In this document: piece after piece, positions 7,609 to 16,994 of the stretch
How positions within the stretch are numbered: the stretch's first letter is position 1
Layout of the letters: every line of letters begins with the position of its first letter
Made by a program: the position numbers and the translations under genes
From: Listeria fleischmannii subsp. fleischmannii LU2006-1
Lineage (GTDB): Bacteria; Bacillota; Bacilli; Lactobacillales; Listeriaceae
Length of the DNA: 39,807 nucleotides
Reading direction: 5' to 3'
Assembly (NCBI RefSeq): GCF_000344175.1
Contig: NZ_ALWW01000027.1
Location: 1-39,807 of the forward strand
The notes under the pieces: generated by a model
The model's input: only the letters and a program-made list of their open reading frames with translations
What the model was told of the DNA's origin: nothing
Database searches by the model: none

Positions 7609-9333
7609 ATGGAAAATCAGTTGCGCTTTGATTTTGAGGGGCAGACGCTTTGTTTTAGTGCGCCTAAGGACGTTTTAATCGCAGAGGAGCTTTCGGAAGT
7701 GGCGGACGTTTTTCGGCGGGCAACGAAATGGCAGGAAGACGGGTATTATATTGCGGGTTTTGTGAGTTATGAGGCGGCGCCTGCGTTTAATTCGCATCTT
7801 ACAACCTTTTCGCCTGAATCCAATTTGCCGCTTGTTTGGTTTGGGGTATTTGATGCGCCGGTTGAACATTTTGAGGCCGCACGCACGGAACCACCGGCTT
7901 TTCCGTTTTCGAAAAATATGACTTTCCATGAATATTCAACGTGCATTTCGCGTATTCGCGCGGAAATTGCAGCCGGAAACACCTACCAGACGAACTTCAC
8001 TATGCGTTTAAATAGCCCTGTGCAAGAAGATTTCGATCTTTGTTCGGCGTACGAGCACTTGCGGAAACAAAGCGCGGCTCGTTACACAGCGATGCTTTCG
8101 ACCCACACCCATCAAATTCTCTCCGCCTCACCTGAGCTTTTTTTCAAAGTGGAAAAAGGGGTGATAACGACTCGACCGATGAAAGGCACGATTCGGCGGG
8201 GAGAAACGGCAGAGGAAGATGCTAGGTGCCGCGATTTTTTAGCAAACGATGTGAAAAACCGTGCGGAAAACGTGATGATTGTTGACTTACTTCGGAATGA
8301 CCTTGGTCAAATTGCTTCTCCTGGAACGGTTACGGTGCCTAAGCTCTGTGAACTTGAACCCTATCCAACTGTGTGGCAAATGACGTCCACGATTATGGCA
8401 AAAGCGCGCCCTAATTGTTCTCTTTTCGACTTATTTCAAGCGCTGTTCCCGTGCGGCTCCATTACAGGTGCCCCAAAACGAAGTACGATGGCGCTTATTG
8501 CGGAACTTGAAACGTCAGCACGAGGTGTATATTGCGGGACAATGGGCTTTGCGCGGCCAAATGGTGATATGATTTGGAATGTGCCTATTCGGACTATTGA
8601 AATTGATAAGGCTAGACAAAACGCACGCTATGGCGTTGGGGGCGGTATTGTTTGGGATTCAAACGCGGAAGATGAGTTTGCGGAAATAGACGCCAAATCC
8701 GCCGTTTTGGCTGAAACCTTTCCGCCAGTTGGACTGATTGAAAGCTTGCGGCTTGCGGATGGGAAACTAATTCGCCTAGAGGCCCATTTAGATCGTATGG
8801 AAAAAAGCGCGCACATTTTAGGCCTGCCCTTTAAGCGCACAGACGCTCGTTTCATTTGGCTAGAAGCCGCAAAAAATTACTCCACCGGGACTTTTAAATT
8901 TCGCGCTGAACTAAAACCAGATGGTACGTTCATTTTAAGCACAACGGAAATCAGCCAAGATACGCCCACTTGGACTGCCAAATTAGCGACCATGCCGCTT
9001 CCGAAAAATCCTTTTTTGGCGCACAAAACGACGCGGCGGGAAATGTACGAGTCGCTCCGGGAATCAGGCGTTCAGGAAACCTTACTTTTTAATGAAAAAG
9101 GGGAACTAACAGAATTCATTTCGGGAAACCTCATTTTAGAACTCGACGGGCGTTTTGTCACTCCGAAGCTTGAATGCGGTTTGCTGCCTGGTGTATTTCG
9201 GCGTGAGCTCTTGAAATCTCATGATGTCACAGAAAGTATTTTGACTCCCCAAGATTTAAACGCGGCGACACGTATTTTTTTAATCAATAGTGTCCGTGGT
9301 TTTGTAAACATAAAAATAGCGGATAAGAGTTAA
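7609..9333 (+). CDS. pabB: Aminodeoxychorismate synthase component I fused to ADC lyase (PabBC)
   Basis: A 574-aa fusion. Residues 1 to about 365 are the chorismate-binding PabB domain: MKGTIRRGET, NVMIVDLLRNDLG, GSITGAPKRSTM and the C-terminal GGGIVWDSNAEDEFAE metal/substrate motif. It makes 4-amino-4-deoxychorismate from chorismate and ammonia. Residues about 370-574 are a fold-type IV PLP enzyme (PabC-like): SLRLADGKL, a likely PLP lysine in FLAHKTTRREMYE, and LLFNEKGELTEFISGNLIL. It releases pyruvate to give p-aminobenzoate. The two steps are thus joined, so only the amidotransferase is needed from outside. RBS GAGGTG precedes the ATG. The stop lies in the loop of a strong terminator. Confidence 0.93.
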   Translation: MENQLRFDFEGQTLCFSAPKDVLIAEELSEVADVFRRATKWQEDGYYIAGFVSYEAAPAFNSHLTTFSPESNLPLVWFGVFDAPVEHFEAARTEPPAFPFSKNMTFHEYSTCISRIRAEIAAGNTYQTNFTMRLNSPVQEDFDLCSAYEHLRKQSAARYTAMLSTHTHQILSASPELFFKVEKGVITTRPMKGTIRRGETAEEDARCRDFLANDVKNRAENVMIVDLLRNDLGQIASPGTVTVPKLCELEPYPTVWQMTSTIMAKARPNCSLFDLFQALFPCGSITGAPKRSTMALIAELETSARGVYCGTMGFARPNGDMIWNVPIRTIEIDKARQNARYGVGGGIVWDSNAEDEFAEIDAKSAVLAETFPPVGLIESLRLADGKLIRLEAHLDRMEKSAHILGLPFKRTDARFIWLEAAKNYSTGTFKFRAELKPDGTFILSTTEISQDTPTWTAKLATMPLPKNPFLAHKTTRREMYESLRESGVQETLLFNEKGELTEFISGNLILELDGRFVTPKLECGLLPGVFRRELLKSHDVTESILTPQDLNAATRIFLINSVRGFVNIKIADKS

Positions 9334-9360
9334 TGCCTCGTACTCTTATCCGCTATTTTT
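9312..9360. terminator. Bidirectional terminator between pabBC and EPS-1
   Basis: A 19-bp perfect stem (9312-9330 with 9342-9360), 11-nt loop, A-rich on the left and T5 on the right. It ends the plus-strand pab operon and the minus-strand EPS-1 operon, whose last stop codon begins at its edge. Confidence 0.93.
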
Positions 9361-9617
9361 CATTCATAGTCAAATGGGCGATATTTTCTTCGTAAACTAG
9401 CTTGATCCATTTGTCTTTCCACAATTTCTTCTCGGAAAAACAAGACTGCTCCGCCTTTTTTAATCCGATTAAATTTTTTGCGATTGACAAGAGAATAAAA
9501 ACTTTGTTTAGAAATCTGTAAAATTTCTAGTGCTTCGCCTGTTGAAACAAAATATTGATCTAATAAGTCAAGTTGTTGTTCTTTCGTTAATTTTTCTTGT
9601 TCAGTTTGTGTATTCAT
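9360..9617 (-). CDS. Small helix-turn-helix protein (excisionase/MerR-like HTH), last gene of EPS-1
   Basis: An 85-aa basic protein. Residues about 25-70 read FVSTGEALEILQISKQSFYSL then VNRKKFNRIKKGGAVLF and REEIVERQ. This is the winged HTH pattern of excisionase-like and MerR-like small DNA-binding proteins: a helix pair followed by a Lys/Arg-rich wing. It has no integrase or other mobile-element neighbour. Its start overlaps the end of the GT4 gene by 17 nt, with its own RBS (GAGGTGG) inside that gene, so it appears translationally coupled to the EPS operon. That suggests feedback control of the operon rather than excision; this is inference. Confidence 0.72.
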   Translation of the reverse strand: MNTQTEQEKLTKEQQLDLLDQYFVSTGEALEILQISKQSFYSLVNRKKFNRIKKGGAVLFFREEIVERQMDQASLRRKYRPFDYE

Positions 9618-10656
9618 AATCCACCTCTTCTTGTTTTAGTAGGGACGTATAAAATTCGTTCCATTTAGTAAAATACGTGTCGATTGAAAAATTCGTTTGA
9701 ATCGTTTGAAAAGCTGCTTCGGAGAGTTCTTCTCGTTTTTGTTCATTCGTTAAAAAGACCGTTAGTTTTGTGACCATTGCCGAAACATCCGCAGGCTGAA
9801 TCATATAGCCGTTTTGTTCATCCTGTAAAACTTGCGGAATCCCGCCGACATTCGAAGCTAAATTAGGAATTCCTTCTGCCATCGTTTCTAAAATCGCCAT
9901 CGGAAGCCCTTCTTGATAGGACGGCAATAAATGTAGTAACGTGTCACGCATGACGTCTGCTTTCATGTCGTCGGTCACCCAGCCTCCCAGGCGCACATTG
10001 CGGAGTTGTTTTTGCTTTATTTCTGCTTCTACCTGAGCAATTTCGCCGTCACCGTAGAACACAAATTCGATTTGGGGAAAAGTTTCGCCGAGTTGTTCGG
10101 CAACCTTTAAAATGTCATACGAGCCTTTTCGCTGGCCTATTCGACCAAAGGTTACAATTTGTTTGGCGTTTGTGTGATAACTAGGCGCTTTTGGCACCGG
10201 AACCGCATTTTCAATCACCGTGATGTTCGTTTTCGTAATTGTTTCGTAGTAAGCCCGCCATTCGTCGCTCAGGACGACGAGACCATCTAATTGGTCTAAG
10301 GTGTTTCGAATCCACCGTTTTAAGCGCGGAGAGGCACTTTCATAAAATGTGTCAAACTGGGAGGCGTGCATATGAAAAACGACACGGCTTTTTTTTCGAA
10401 CCCATTTTGCGAGTAAAGCTTTTCGAAAAAAACTTCCTTTTTGTGCTACATGAAAGTGAACGATGTCAATTTGATGTTGCTTCACTTTTTTTCGAATCGT
10501 CCAAAAGGCTTTTAATCCGGCTTGATATTTATGTTCTTCTTCCCACGTATCTAAATAGAAAACGTGTTGACCGGTATACTGTTCTTTAAAATTCCCGATA
10601 ACCGTCGCGATGCCACCTTTTGAAGCGGCATTTGGTCCGACCATTAAAATATTCAA
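9601..10656 (-). CDS. GT4-family glycosyltransferase (EPS-1)
   Basis: A 351-aa retaining glycosyltransferase of GT-B fold, cytoplasmic or peripheral to the membrane, adding a sugar to the lipid-linked repeat unit. The N-terminal domain begins MNILMVGPNAASKGGIATVI, with the glycine-rich loop of GT4 enzymes. The C-terminal domain has IVTFGRIGQRKG, FYGDGEIAQVE and the EGLPMAILETMAEGIP segment, which carries the EX7E motif. Donor and acceptor are unknown. The start is TTG at 10656, eight bases after AAGGAGG; no better ATG exists nearby. It follows the flippase gene by 22 nt. Confidence 0.85.
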   Translation of the reverse strand: MNILMVGPNAASKGGIATVIGNFKEQYTGQHVFYLDTWEEEHKYQAGLKAFWTIRKKVKQHQIDIVHFHVAQKGSFFRKALLAKWVRKKSRVVFHMHASQFDTFYESASPRLKRWIRNTLDQLDGLVVLSDEWRAYYETITKTNITVIENAVPVPKAPSYHTNAKQIVTFGRIGQRKGSYDILKVAEQLGETFPQIEFVFYGDGEIAQVEAEIKQKQLRNVRLGGWVTDDMKADVMRDTLLHLLPSYQEGLPMAILETMAEGIPNLASNVGGIPQVLQDEQNGYMIQPADVSAMVTKLTVFLTNEQKREELSEAAFQTIQTNFSIDTYFTKWNEFYTSLLKQEEVDYEYTN

Positions 10657-10678
10657 TTGTTTAACCTCCTTTTCTTCT

Positions 10679-12103
10679 TTATTTTTGAAATTTATTTTTA
10701 ATTTCGCGTGTCAAAACACGAACAGGTGCTGGTTTCATAATCACCATTAAAATGAGGTATACGATGATGCCCGTTGCGATTTGAAGACACATCGAGTAAA
10801 TAGGTCTATCCACTATCATCCCCATCGCCCAGCCTGCTATAAACATCATGACAGCCGCCAAAATATATTTAAATGTTTCTTGAAACAAAGGCATCTGTAA
10901 ACTTTTTCTGACCATAATAATTTGCGTAATCGCGATAATCGCTTCCCCTGCTACAGAGGAAATCGCAGCACCTAACGCCCCGTAGTGAGGAATTAAAATG
11001 AGGGATAAAATCACAGAAACAATAATTCCCATCACAAGGGTTATGACTGGCTTCATCGCCTGATTCGTCGCAATCAGATATTGTTGCCCAATAATCGATC
11101 CCCAGCCCATAAAAAGCAGGCCTACTGCAAGCGCAGACAATACGTATTCAATGCCCGCAAAGTTTTCCCCAAAGAAAAGAACAGAGAAATTTTTAGAAAT
11201 TAAAATCATGCCTAAAAGTAAAGGAATGGCAATCATATTCACAATTTGGAAAGATAAAACCGTGTATTTATTGGCATTTTCCGTTTCCCCTTTATGAAAA
11301 GCATTTGAGACTCTAGGAAAAATGACATTTCCAATGGCTGTCACAAAAGCCGATAACATCCTAATGACTTTATCCGCATTTTCAAAATAACCGGTTTGTG
11401 CTAATGTGGAGAAATTTCCTAAAAACAGCTTATTCATATTGGCAAAAATTTGTGTCAGTAGTTGCGGAAGAAATAAGAAGAAGACGGGCTTTACATGCGT
11501 TTTAAATTGTAGATTTTTCCATTTGACCGCTTGGATTCTTTTTCTCAAATATGTCCATAACGTCAAATTTCCCAAAAGAGTCGAAACCGCGTTTATAAGC
11601 ACATATAAGGCAATATCATCTGGTGTCTTGATGAAGATAAATACACTAATGAGTGCAACTAATTTCACGATAATATTCCGTGAAATGGTTTTTTTAAAGT
11701 CTTCTAATCCAATGAAAAACCATGAAATATCGACGGCAGAAGCCACAATAAAAATACCTTGTAAGATAAAAACAAATGTATACTCTTTGTATAAAAAGAT
11801 AAATAAACCGTATAGCAACACCGAAATGATAAACATGACCAGTTTGATGATCATCAGTTCAAAAAATACTTTCGACCGTTTCAAATCCGATTCTCGCACG
11901 TAGGCAATGGAACGCACGCCGTACATTGAAATACCTAAGTTTCCAAGTAAAATAAAGTACTGTACAATGGAATACGTATAAGAATAAATTCCAATCCCTG
12001 TTGCCCCTAATGTCCGTGAAATATACGGTACCGTCACTAACGGAATTAACATCAGTAGCATCTGATAAATCATGTTATATGTGTAGTTTTTTAAAATTTT
12101 CAT
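10679..12103 (-). CDS. Wzx-type polysaccharide flippase (EPS-1)
   Basis: A 474-aa membrane protein of the MOP (MATE-like) superfamily with about 12-14 helices. It moves undecaprenyl-linked repeat units across the membrane. Family features: KILKNYTYNMIYQMLLMLIP, VPYISRTLGATGIGIYSYTY, the loop AYVRESDLKRSKVFFEL and ILIPHYGALGAAISSVAGE. I start at the ATG at 12103 (codon 9 of the longer frame); the earlier start would be TTG at 12127, and only the ATG gives the usual N-terminus. It is preceded by a 63-nt gap without a terminator after the DUF6625 gene. Confidence 0.88.
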   Translation of the reverse strand: MKILKNYTYNMIYQMLLMLIPLVTVPYISRTLGATGIGIYSYTYSIVQYFILLGNLGISMYGVRSIAYVRESDLKRSKVFFELMIIKLVMFIISVLLYGLFIFLYKEYTFVFILQGIFIVASAVDISWFFIGLEDFKKTISRNIIVKLVALISVFIFIKTPDDIALYVLINAVSTLLGNLTLWTYLRKRIQAVKWKNLQFKTHVKPVFFLFLPQLLTQIFANMNKLFLGNFSTLAQTGYFENADKVIRMLSAFVTAIGNVIFPRVSNAFHKGETENANKYTVLSFQIVNMIAIPLLLGMILISKNFSVLFFGENFAGIEYVLSALAVGLLFMGWGSIIGQQYLIATNQAMKPVITLVMGIIVSVILSLILIPHYGALGAAISSVAGEAIIAITQIIMVRKSLQMPLFQETFKYILAAVMMFIAGWAMGMIVDRPIYSMCLQIATGIIVYLILMVIMKPAPVRVLTREIKNKFQK

Positions 12104-12166
12104 GTTCTCTTTTACTCCCGACACCAAATTGGAAAAGCTTTCCTCTGCCTCTTCTTTTTTTATCCA

Positions 12167-13102
12167 TTATTTGAAGAGATACCTTTTAATTCTACGATTG
12201 AAAATAAAGCGTTGTTTCTCCCATTGTTTCTTTATATCACGGAAAAAACGATTGTTATCTAGTTCTAAAAATAAGCGTTTCCCAAGGTCACCTTGCCGCG
12301 GCAATAAACCTTTTGTTGTAATTAAAATGTGATTGTTATCATTGGTATAATCCAGCATCTCTCTTTTTTGAAAATGAATATACAGGTGTTCGGTCTTGAT
12401 GAACTTACCTGTCTTTTTATCGAACATCCATTTAAATAATCGACCGTTATCCCATTCAAACAAAGTAGTTTGAGGTTTCAAAAGCTGACTATTTTCTTCA
12501 AATACATCCATTAAGCGAAAGCGCCACGGGTTAATATCAATAAAATCTTTGCCCGCATACCTTGGTGCTTGTAGTAAATCAAATTTTTGAGGCATGATTT
12601 GTTCATCGAAAAAGTAAATGCGATTAGATGTAAATACTTTCTGATAATCCAACCCCTGATCCGCCATAAAGCGGTTATTATTGATGTCATTATTTCGATA
12701 TAAAGTGAAATGTCCATGATGATAAATTTGATCATAATCTTGTAAAATTTGATCAGTGACAAAATGGTCAATCCGACCAAAAATCATATCCACATCACAA
12801 TAACCCCAAAAATCATACTCTTGAATCCAATCGTGTAATACTTTTCCGTAGGTTGGTTTATAATCACATAATTTATACGGAGATTTTAATGTAATGGGAA
12901 AATCAAACGCTTGTTGAATCTTAGCTTTAAATTCGGCAAACTCCATGTGCCTAATTTCGATATTCAAATGCCGCACTTGAATATCATTATCTGTGATAAT
13001 AAGAAAATCTATATTTTCATTTTTACTACATGATTTTAAAAAGACATTAAAATTATCGGGCAGTGGACCAAAATACGGTACAATGACCACTATTTTTTGC
13101 AT
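12167..13102 (-). CDS. DUF6625-like putative glycosyltransferase (EPS-1)
   Basis: A 311-aa cytoplasmic protein. It begins with a short beta strand (KIVVIVPYFGPLPDNF), then FLIITDND, and has the diagnostic block DYKPTYGKVLHDWI...YDFWGYCDVDMIFGRI. The DVD triplet in that block looks like a GT-A metal-binding DXD motif. The pattern fits the DUF6625 family, seen in polysaccharide clusters and probably glycosyltransferases; I am not certain of the family number. ATG at 13102, RBS AGAGG. It overlaps the polymerase gene by 13 nt, so it is coupled with it. With GT4 and WecG it would give three sugar-adding enzymes after the initiating one. Confidence 0.7.
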   Translation of the reverse strand: MQKIVVIVPYFGPLPDNFNVFLKSCSKNENIDFLIITDNDIQVRHLNIEIRHMEFAEFKAKIQQAFDFPITLKSPYKLCDYKPTYGKVLHDWIQEYDFWGYCDVDMIFGRIDHFVTDQILQDYDQIYHHGHFTLYRNNDINNNRFMADQGLDYQKVFTSNRIYFFDEQIMPQKFDLLQAPRYAGKDFIDINPWRFRLMDVFEENSQLLKPQTTLFEWDNGRLFKWMFDKKTGKFIKTEHLYIHFQKREMLDYTNDNNHILITTKGLLPRQGDLGKRLFLELDNNRFFRDIKKQWEKQRFIFNRRIKRYLFK

Positions 13103-14457
13103 GAATAAACAACCTCTCTTTTCCTTTTTGCTTCAAAATGATGGGTTTTGAATGTTTGTACAGTCTCTTTCGTTGTTTTTTCCTGCTGAACATGGTGCTT
13201 ATTGAGCCATTTTTCTCGGCTTAAAATAAGCCCCCCGCATACTAAGCCTAGTAAGGTGGATGAGAGCGCCGAAAACATCACATGACCGGCTGAAAAGCTA
13301 TAAAATAAGAAAACGAAATAGGCGAGACTATAAATGTTCCGATTTCCTTTTCGAAGCGACAACACAAGGAAATACACAATGATAGCTGTTGTCACGAAAA
13401 CTCCAAGAAATCCGAGTGCAAAAAGTCCATCAAAGAAATCCATTTCAATGAGTCCCATCCGTCCAAAGTGAATGGTCCGATATTCAAAGCCAAAACCGAT
13501 AATCGGAATCATAAAGGAGTTTTCCTTACTCACAAATTCTTGAAAACCAGCCTGTAAGAAATCACTTCGCGAGCTGGTAAGTAGCCGCACTAAGTCACCG
13601 TTATATAAGCGATAAAAATAAGTAATTCGGTCATACGTTCCAGAAACGGCAGATACGATAAAATCCTTTCCAACGACCACTAAGATGATAAGAGCCACAA
13701 CGGCTACCGCAAACGTAATTAGACGCGAGGACAACTTGACGGTCTTTTGGGAAACTAAAAAGTTAATTAATATTCCGACCGTTAATAAAACACCGTATAA
13801 AATCCCGGTCTTTGTGCCTAAAATGATGAGGCAAATTAAAGTCCCAAGATAAAGAGCAGCAAGACTAGTTGCTTTTAGCTTTTTCTTCGCCACTAAAGCT
13901 TTCATAAACGACCAACCTGTGAAAGTGGCAGAAATCATAAGCGCGATAGTCGTATCATTGGTTGCAAAAAAGAATCCTTTATAACCTGCATCACTATTTT
14001 CATACGTTTGATTCCCAAGTCCGAGTACATAAGGAATGAGTAGCCCTAGTGTAAAGAAGGCACTAATCGCGATAAAAATTGAATCATAATTAATTTTTAA
14101 GAAATCTTTTCTTCGTTGATAGATGAAATACGCAATCATGACCCATAAGAAAAATTTAATGAATACTTCTATATCTTTTGACATCACGGCCACCGAATTT
14201 TGTAGAACCACCGCTTGTAGAAATAAAATAAGCAAAATGGTAAAGATAAAAAATACCGTCACGAGTGTATAAAGATTCTTTTCAAAGCCCGCATACAAAA
14301 TGCCAACTACTAAATAGAAGAAGCAAAACATCCGATAAAGCATGCCTATAGGTAGCGAAATTCCGCTGCTTATGAATAGACCATTTAAGAAATCGATGAT
14401 TGGAAACATCGAGAATAAAATAATAAATATATATACATTTGTTAATTTACTGCTCAA
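13090..14457 (-). CDS. Wzy-type polysaccharide polymerase / O-antigen ligase-like (EPS-1)
   Basis: A 455-aa integral membrane protein with about 11-12 hydrophobic helices and a large central extracytoplasmic loop (about residues 280-330: TYDRITYFYRLYNGDLVRLL, then SRSDFLQAGFQ). This is the layout of Wzy/WaaL-type proteins. It would join lipid-linked repeat units outside the membrane. The start is TTG at 14457, with AGGAAG upstream inside the acyltransferase gene; the two genes overlap by 11 nt. The C-terminal 40 residues are charged and cytoplasmic. As usual for Wzy, sequence conservation is low and the call rests on topology and context. Confidence 0.82.
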   Translation of the reverse strand: MSSKLTNVYIFIILFSMFPIIDFLNGLFISSGISLPIGMLYRMFCFFYLVVGILYAGFEKNLYTLVTVFFIFTILLILFLQAVVLQNSVAVMSKDIEVFIKFFLWVMIAYFIYQRRKDFLKINYDSIFIAISAFFTLGLLIPYVLGLGNQTYENSDAGYKGFFFATNDTTIALMISATFTGWSFMKALVAKKKLKATSLAALYLGTLICLIILGTKTGILYGVLLTVGILINFLVSQKTVKLSSRLITFAVAVVALIILVVVGKDFIVSAVSGTYDRITYFYRLYNGDLVRLLTSSRSDFLQAGFQEFVSKENSFMIPIIGFGFEYRTIHFGRMGLIEMDFFDGLFALGFLGVFVTTAIIVYFLVLSLRKGNRNIYSLAYFVFLFYSFSAGHVMFSALSSTLLGLVCGGLILSREKWLNKHHVQQEKTTKETVQTFKTHHFEAKRKREVVYSCKK

Positions 14458-15571
14458 ATTTTTCTCTTCCTTTCATTAAATCTCCTGATATAGTCATATG
14501 TGCTTCGATGTTATTGCCTACTAACCTTCCTAATGTCTGCGATGGTTTTTCAACTAGCCAATATACAATTACTGCAAAAATACCGATTAGTGGTATACTC
14601 AACCCTTCCATTGTTATGAAAGTAAGATGGTATGGGTACAAAATGTGTATGAGTGGAATAAATACTAGACAGTGAACGAGATAAATACTAAATGAATATC
14701 TTCCTAAAGCACGATATAGCGGTTTATTTAGTTCACTTTGCAAGCGAATGGAATGGTAACAAACAAGTAAAATTCCTACCGCTCCAAATCCCTCAAGCAT
14801 ATCTGAAATCACTTGTATATTTCCTAGTCCCATCAGATTAAGAAACATAACATGTAGGTAGAGAATAAGAGAGATGACTAGAACTTCCAATTTGGTTTTC
14901 CCAATAAAGTCTTTTAATTTGGATTGGTGTAAGAAGAGTCCAATTCCCAATATGAAGAAGGCAGTATGGAAAATCGTTTGACCGATTAAGAATTTCTGGC
15001 CGATAAAGAATAAAACCCCTGTTCCTAAAACAAAAGCTGTACCTGCTGATAGGAGAAGTGTTTGCCAACTCGCTTTTCTTAAAGCAAAGAATAGAATTGG
15101 AAAAATGATCGATACACGCATTTCGACTATAAGAGACCAGACTACAGGATCTAGCTTCTCCACATCACTCCCTGTCATCACGATATTGTCTACTAATGTC
15201 GTCATGGAGATATTCGTTCCTACCGTGTTGAACCAATCTGATAGTCCGTTAATATATTGGGGTTCTAAAGCTGTAAATAACCCGTAAGAAAGAATAATGA
15301 GAATGAAAAATGGTAAATAAATTCGAAAAAATCGTTTAACAATATAAGAGATATACACTTTCAAAGACATTCGATTGTTTTTTTGTAAGCTCATACTTAG
15401 GACTATGCCACTGAGTATAAAAAACAGAACAACTGCACTTCTTCCAAAAGACTGTAAAATATCTTTTGTAAAACTTTCTCCTGCAAAACTTCCTGCAAGA
15501 TGGGTAGCTACAACCGTTAACGCTGCTATCCCTCTTAAGGAATCAAGGAAGTAAATTCTTTTTATATTCAT
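14447..15571 (-). CDS. Acyltransferase 3 family membrane O-acyltransferase (EPS-1)
   Basis: A 374-aa membrane protein with about 10 helices that begins with the acyltransferase-3 signature: RIYFLDSLRGIAALTVVATHL, with the conserved R and H of this region. Members such as OafA move acetyl groups from the cytoplasm onto sugars on the outer face, so O-acetylation of the EPS-1 polymer is likely. There is no C-terminal SGNH domain. I prefer the ATG at 15571: GAGG lies 9 nt before it but only 3 nt before the ATG at 15577. It stands 22 nt after the WecG-like gene and overlaps the polymerase gene. Confidence 0.85.
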   Translation of the reverse strand: MNIKRIYFLDSLRGIAALTVVATHLAGSFAGESFTKDILQSFGRSAVVLFFILSGIVLSMSLQKNNRMSLKVYISYIVKRFFRIYLPFFILIILSYGLFTALEPQYINGLSDWFNTVGTNISMTTLVDNIVMTGSDVEKLDPVVWSLIVEMRVSIIFPILFFALRKASWQTLLLSAGTAFVLGTGVLFFIGQKFLIGQTIFHTAFFILGIGLFLHQSKLKDFIGKTKLEVLVISLILYLHVMFLNLMGLGNIQVISDMLEGFGAVGILLVCYHSIRLQSELNKPLYRALGRYSFSIYLVHCLVFIPLIHILYPYHLTFITMEGLSIPLIGIFAVIVYWLVEKPSQTLGRLVGNNIEAHMTISGDLMKGREKFEQ

Positions 15572-15593
15572 GGTCATTAACCTCTTTCTTTAT

Positions 15594-16325
15594 TCATCCT
15601 CGTCTCTCTTTGATTACTTTAATTAAAAACGAGGTGTTCCCTTTGATATACCGTCCAAACATCCGGCGCGGCTCTTGTATAAGGCGGTAAAACCACTCTA
15701 AGCCACTCTTTTGCATCCATTTCGGCGCACGCTTCGTTTTTCCTGCGATGACATCAAAACTACCGCCAACCCCCATGGCAAAGGGAACATTCATAACTTG
15801 TAAATAACGGTCAATCCAAAATTCTTTTTTCGGGCTGGAAAAAGCAACAAATAAAATATCCGCGCCACTTTCTCGAATATCTAGCGCAATTTGTTCTGAC
15901 TCAGACTCTTCAAAATAACCATTTCGATACCCCGCCACATCTAATTCCGGATACTGCTGTTTATGACGTGCTACAACTTCTTCCACCACTTCTTGAGTGG
16001 CGCCGAAATAATAAGGTTTATAGCCTTCCTTCGAGCATAACGCTACTAAATTCGTAAATAAATCAATTCCTGCCACTCGCTCTGGAATGTCATGACCTAA
16101 AATTCTTCCTGCCATCACAATCGATTGGCCATCCGCATTAATCAGCGGACAAGCGTTGATAATATCCCGAAGTTCCTCATCTTTGGCCATTAAATTGATT
16201 TTGCTAGCATTGATAACTACATGTTGCGTTGGTATTTTATTCTGAATTATCTTTTCAATTTCAATTAAAGTCTCTGCCATTGTCAGCCCATCGACGTAGC
16301 TTCCTAACATTTTAATTCGTTCCAT
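15594..16325 (-). CDS. WecG/TagA/CpsF (GT26) glycosyltransferase, probable UDP-ManNAcA transferase
   Basis: A 243-aa GT26 enzyme. The key block NADGQSIVMAGRI places an Asp at residue 65, the same number as the catalytic Asp of TagA; also IDLFTNLVALC, YYFGATQEVVEEV and FVAFSSPKKEFWI. TagA uses UDP-ManNAc and WecG uses UDP-ManNAcA. Because a WecC-type UDP-ManNAc dehydrogenase is in the same operon, ManNAcA is the likelier donor here. That is inference. The C-terminal tail (RLIQEPRRMFGRYIKG) matches the membrane-targeting appendage of TagA. I chose ATG 16325 because AAGGTGG stands just upstream; the longer frame from 16346 would overlap the preceding gene without an RBS. Confidence 0.85.
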   Translation of the reverse strand: MERIKMLGSYVDGLTMAETLIEIEKIIQNKIPTQHVVINASKINLMAKDEELRDIINACPLINADGQSIVMAGRILGHDIPERVAGIDLFTNLVALCSKEGYKPYYFGATQEVVEEVVARHKQQYPELDVAGYRNGYFEESESEQIALDIRESGADILFVAFSSPKKEFWIDRYLQVMNVPFAMGVGGSFDVIAGKTKRAPKWMQKSGLEWFYRLIQEPRRMFGRYIKGNTSFLIKVIKERRG

Positions 16326-16335
16326 TTTTTCCACC

Positions 16336-16980
16336 TTAATATGCATTTTTAGGCGCCAACATCACACCCACTGTTTTCACCATAATTTTAAAATCAAATA
16401 CTAGTGAAGCTTCCTTAATATATTGCAAATCGAGTTCGACCATTTGGTGAAAATCAAGATCATTTCGTCCACTCACTTGCCACAGCCCCGTGCAACCAGG
16501 CGTAACCGTTAAACGTTTTTTATCATGTACACTATATTCTGCCACTTCACGTGGTAAAGGCGGTCTTGGCCCAACAAGCGCCATATCACCCTTCACCACA
16601 TTCCAAAGTTGTGGTAATTCATCAATACTTGTTTTACGTAAAAATTTTCCGATTTTAGTGATACGCGGATCGTCTTTCATTTTAAACATCGCGCCTTCAA
16701 TTTCGTTATACTTTAGAAGCTCTTCTAGCATCTCTTCTGCATCCGCCCGCATCGTTCGAAACTTGTAAATTTCAAATTGACGTTCCTCTTTTCCAACCCT
16801 TACTTGTTTAAAAAGAATCGGACCTTTCGGATCTTCTAGTTTTATTGCGATACATACAATCAAAAGTAGCGGAGACAAGATGATTAATCCTAATATGGAT
16901 AGTAATGATCCACATACGCGTTTCGTAGCGGCGTACCATTTGCTCTGATTAATTTCTATGACTGCTTCTCTATTTGCCAT
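16336..16980 (-). CDS. Initiating sugar phosphotransferase (EPS-1)
   Basis: A 214-aa bacterial sugar transferase (polyprenyl-phosphate sugar-1-phosphate transferase), probably anchored by its N-terminal hydrophobic hairpin (residues about 22-48). It starts the repeat unit on undecaprenyl phosphate. The motifs are YKFRTMRADAEE, RKTSIDELPQLWNVVKGDMAL, GPRPPLP and TPGCTGLWQVSGRNDLDF. The last block is like WbaP-type (galactose/glucose-1-phosphate) enzymes, so a hexose-1-phosphate may be first; this is uncertain. It lacks the extra N-terminal helices of full-length WbaP. ATG at 16980, RBS AAAGGAA; 14 nt after the CpsD-like gene. Confidence 0.88.
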   Translation of the reverse strand: MANREAVIEINQSKWYAATKRVCGSLLSILGLIILSPLLLIVCIAIKLEDPKGPILFKQVRVGKEERQFEIYKFRTMRADAEEMLEELLKYNEIEGAMFKMKDDPRITKIGKFLRKTSIDELPQLWNVVKGDMALVGPRPPLPREVAEYSVHDKKRLTVTPGCTGLWQVSGRNDLDFHQMVELDLQYIKEASLVFDFKIMVKTVGVMLAPKNAY

Positions 16981-16994
16981 AATCTATTCCTTTC

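Noticed and set aside
9360-9617. Prophage or integrative element excisionase
   Set aside because: No integrase, attachment-site repeat or phage gene nearby; the gene is embedded in an operon by overlap.
11406-11903. 165-aa plus-strand frame opposite the EPS-1 flippase
   Set aside because: Shadow of a strongly supported membrane protein gene; composition reflects the antisense of hydrophobic codons.
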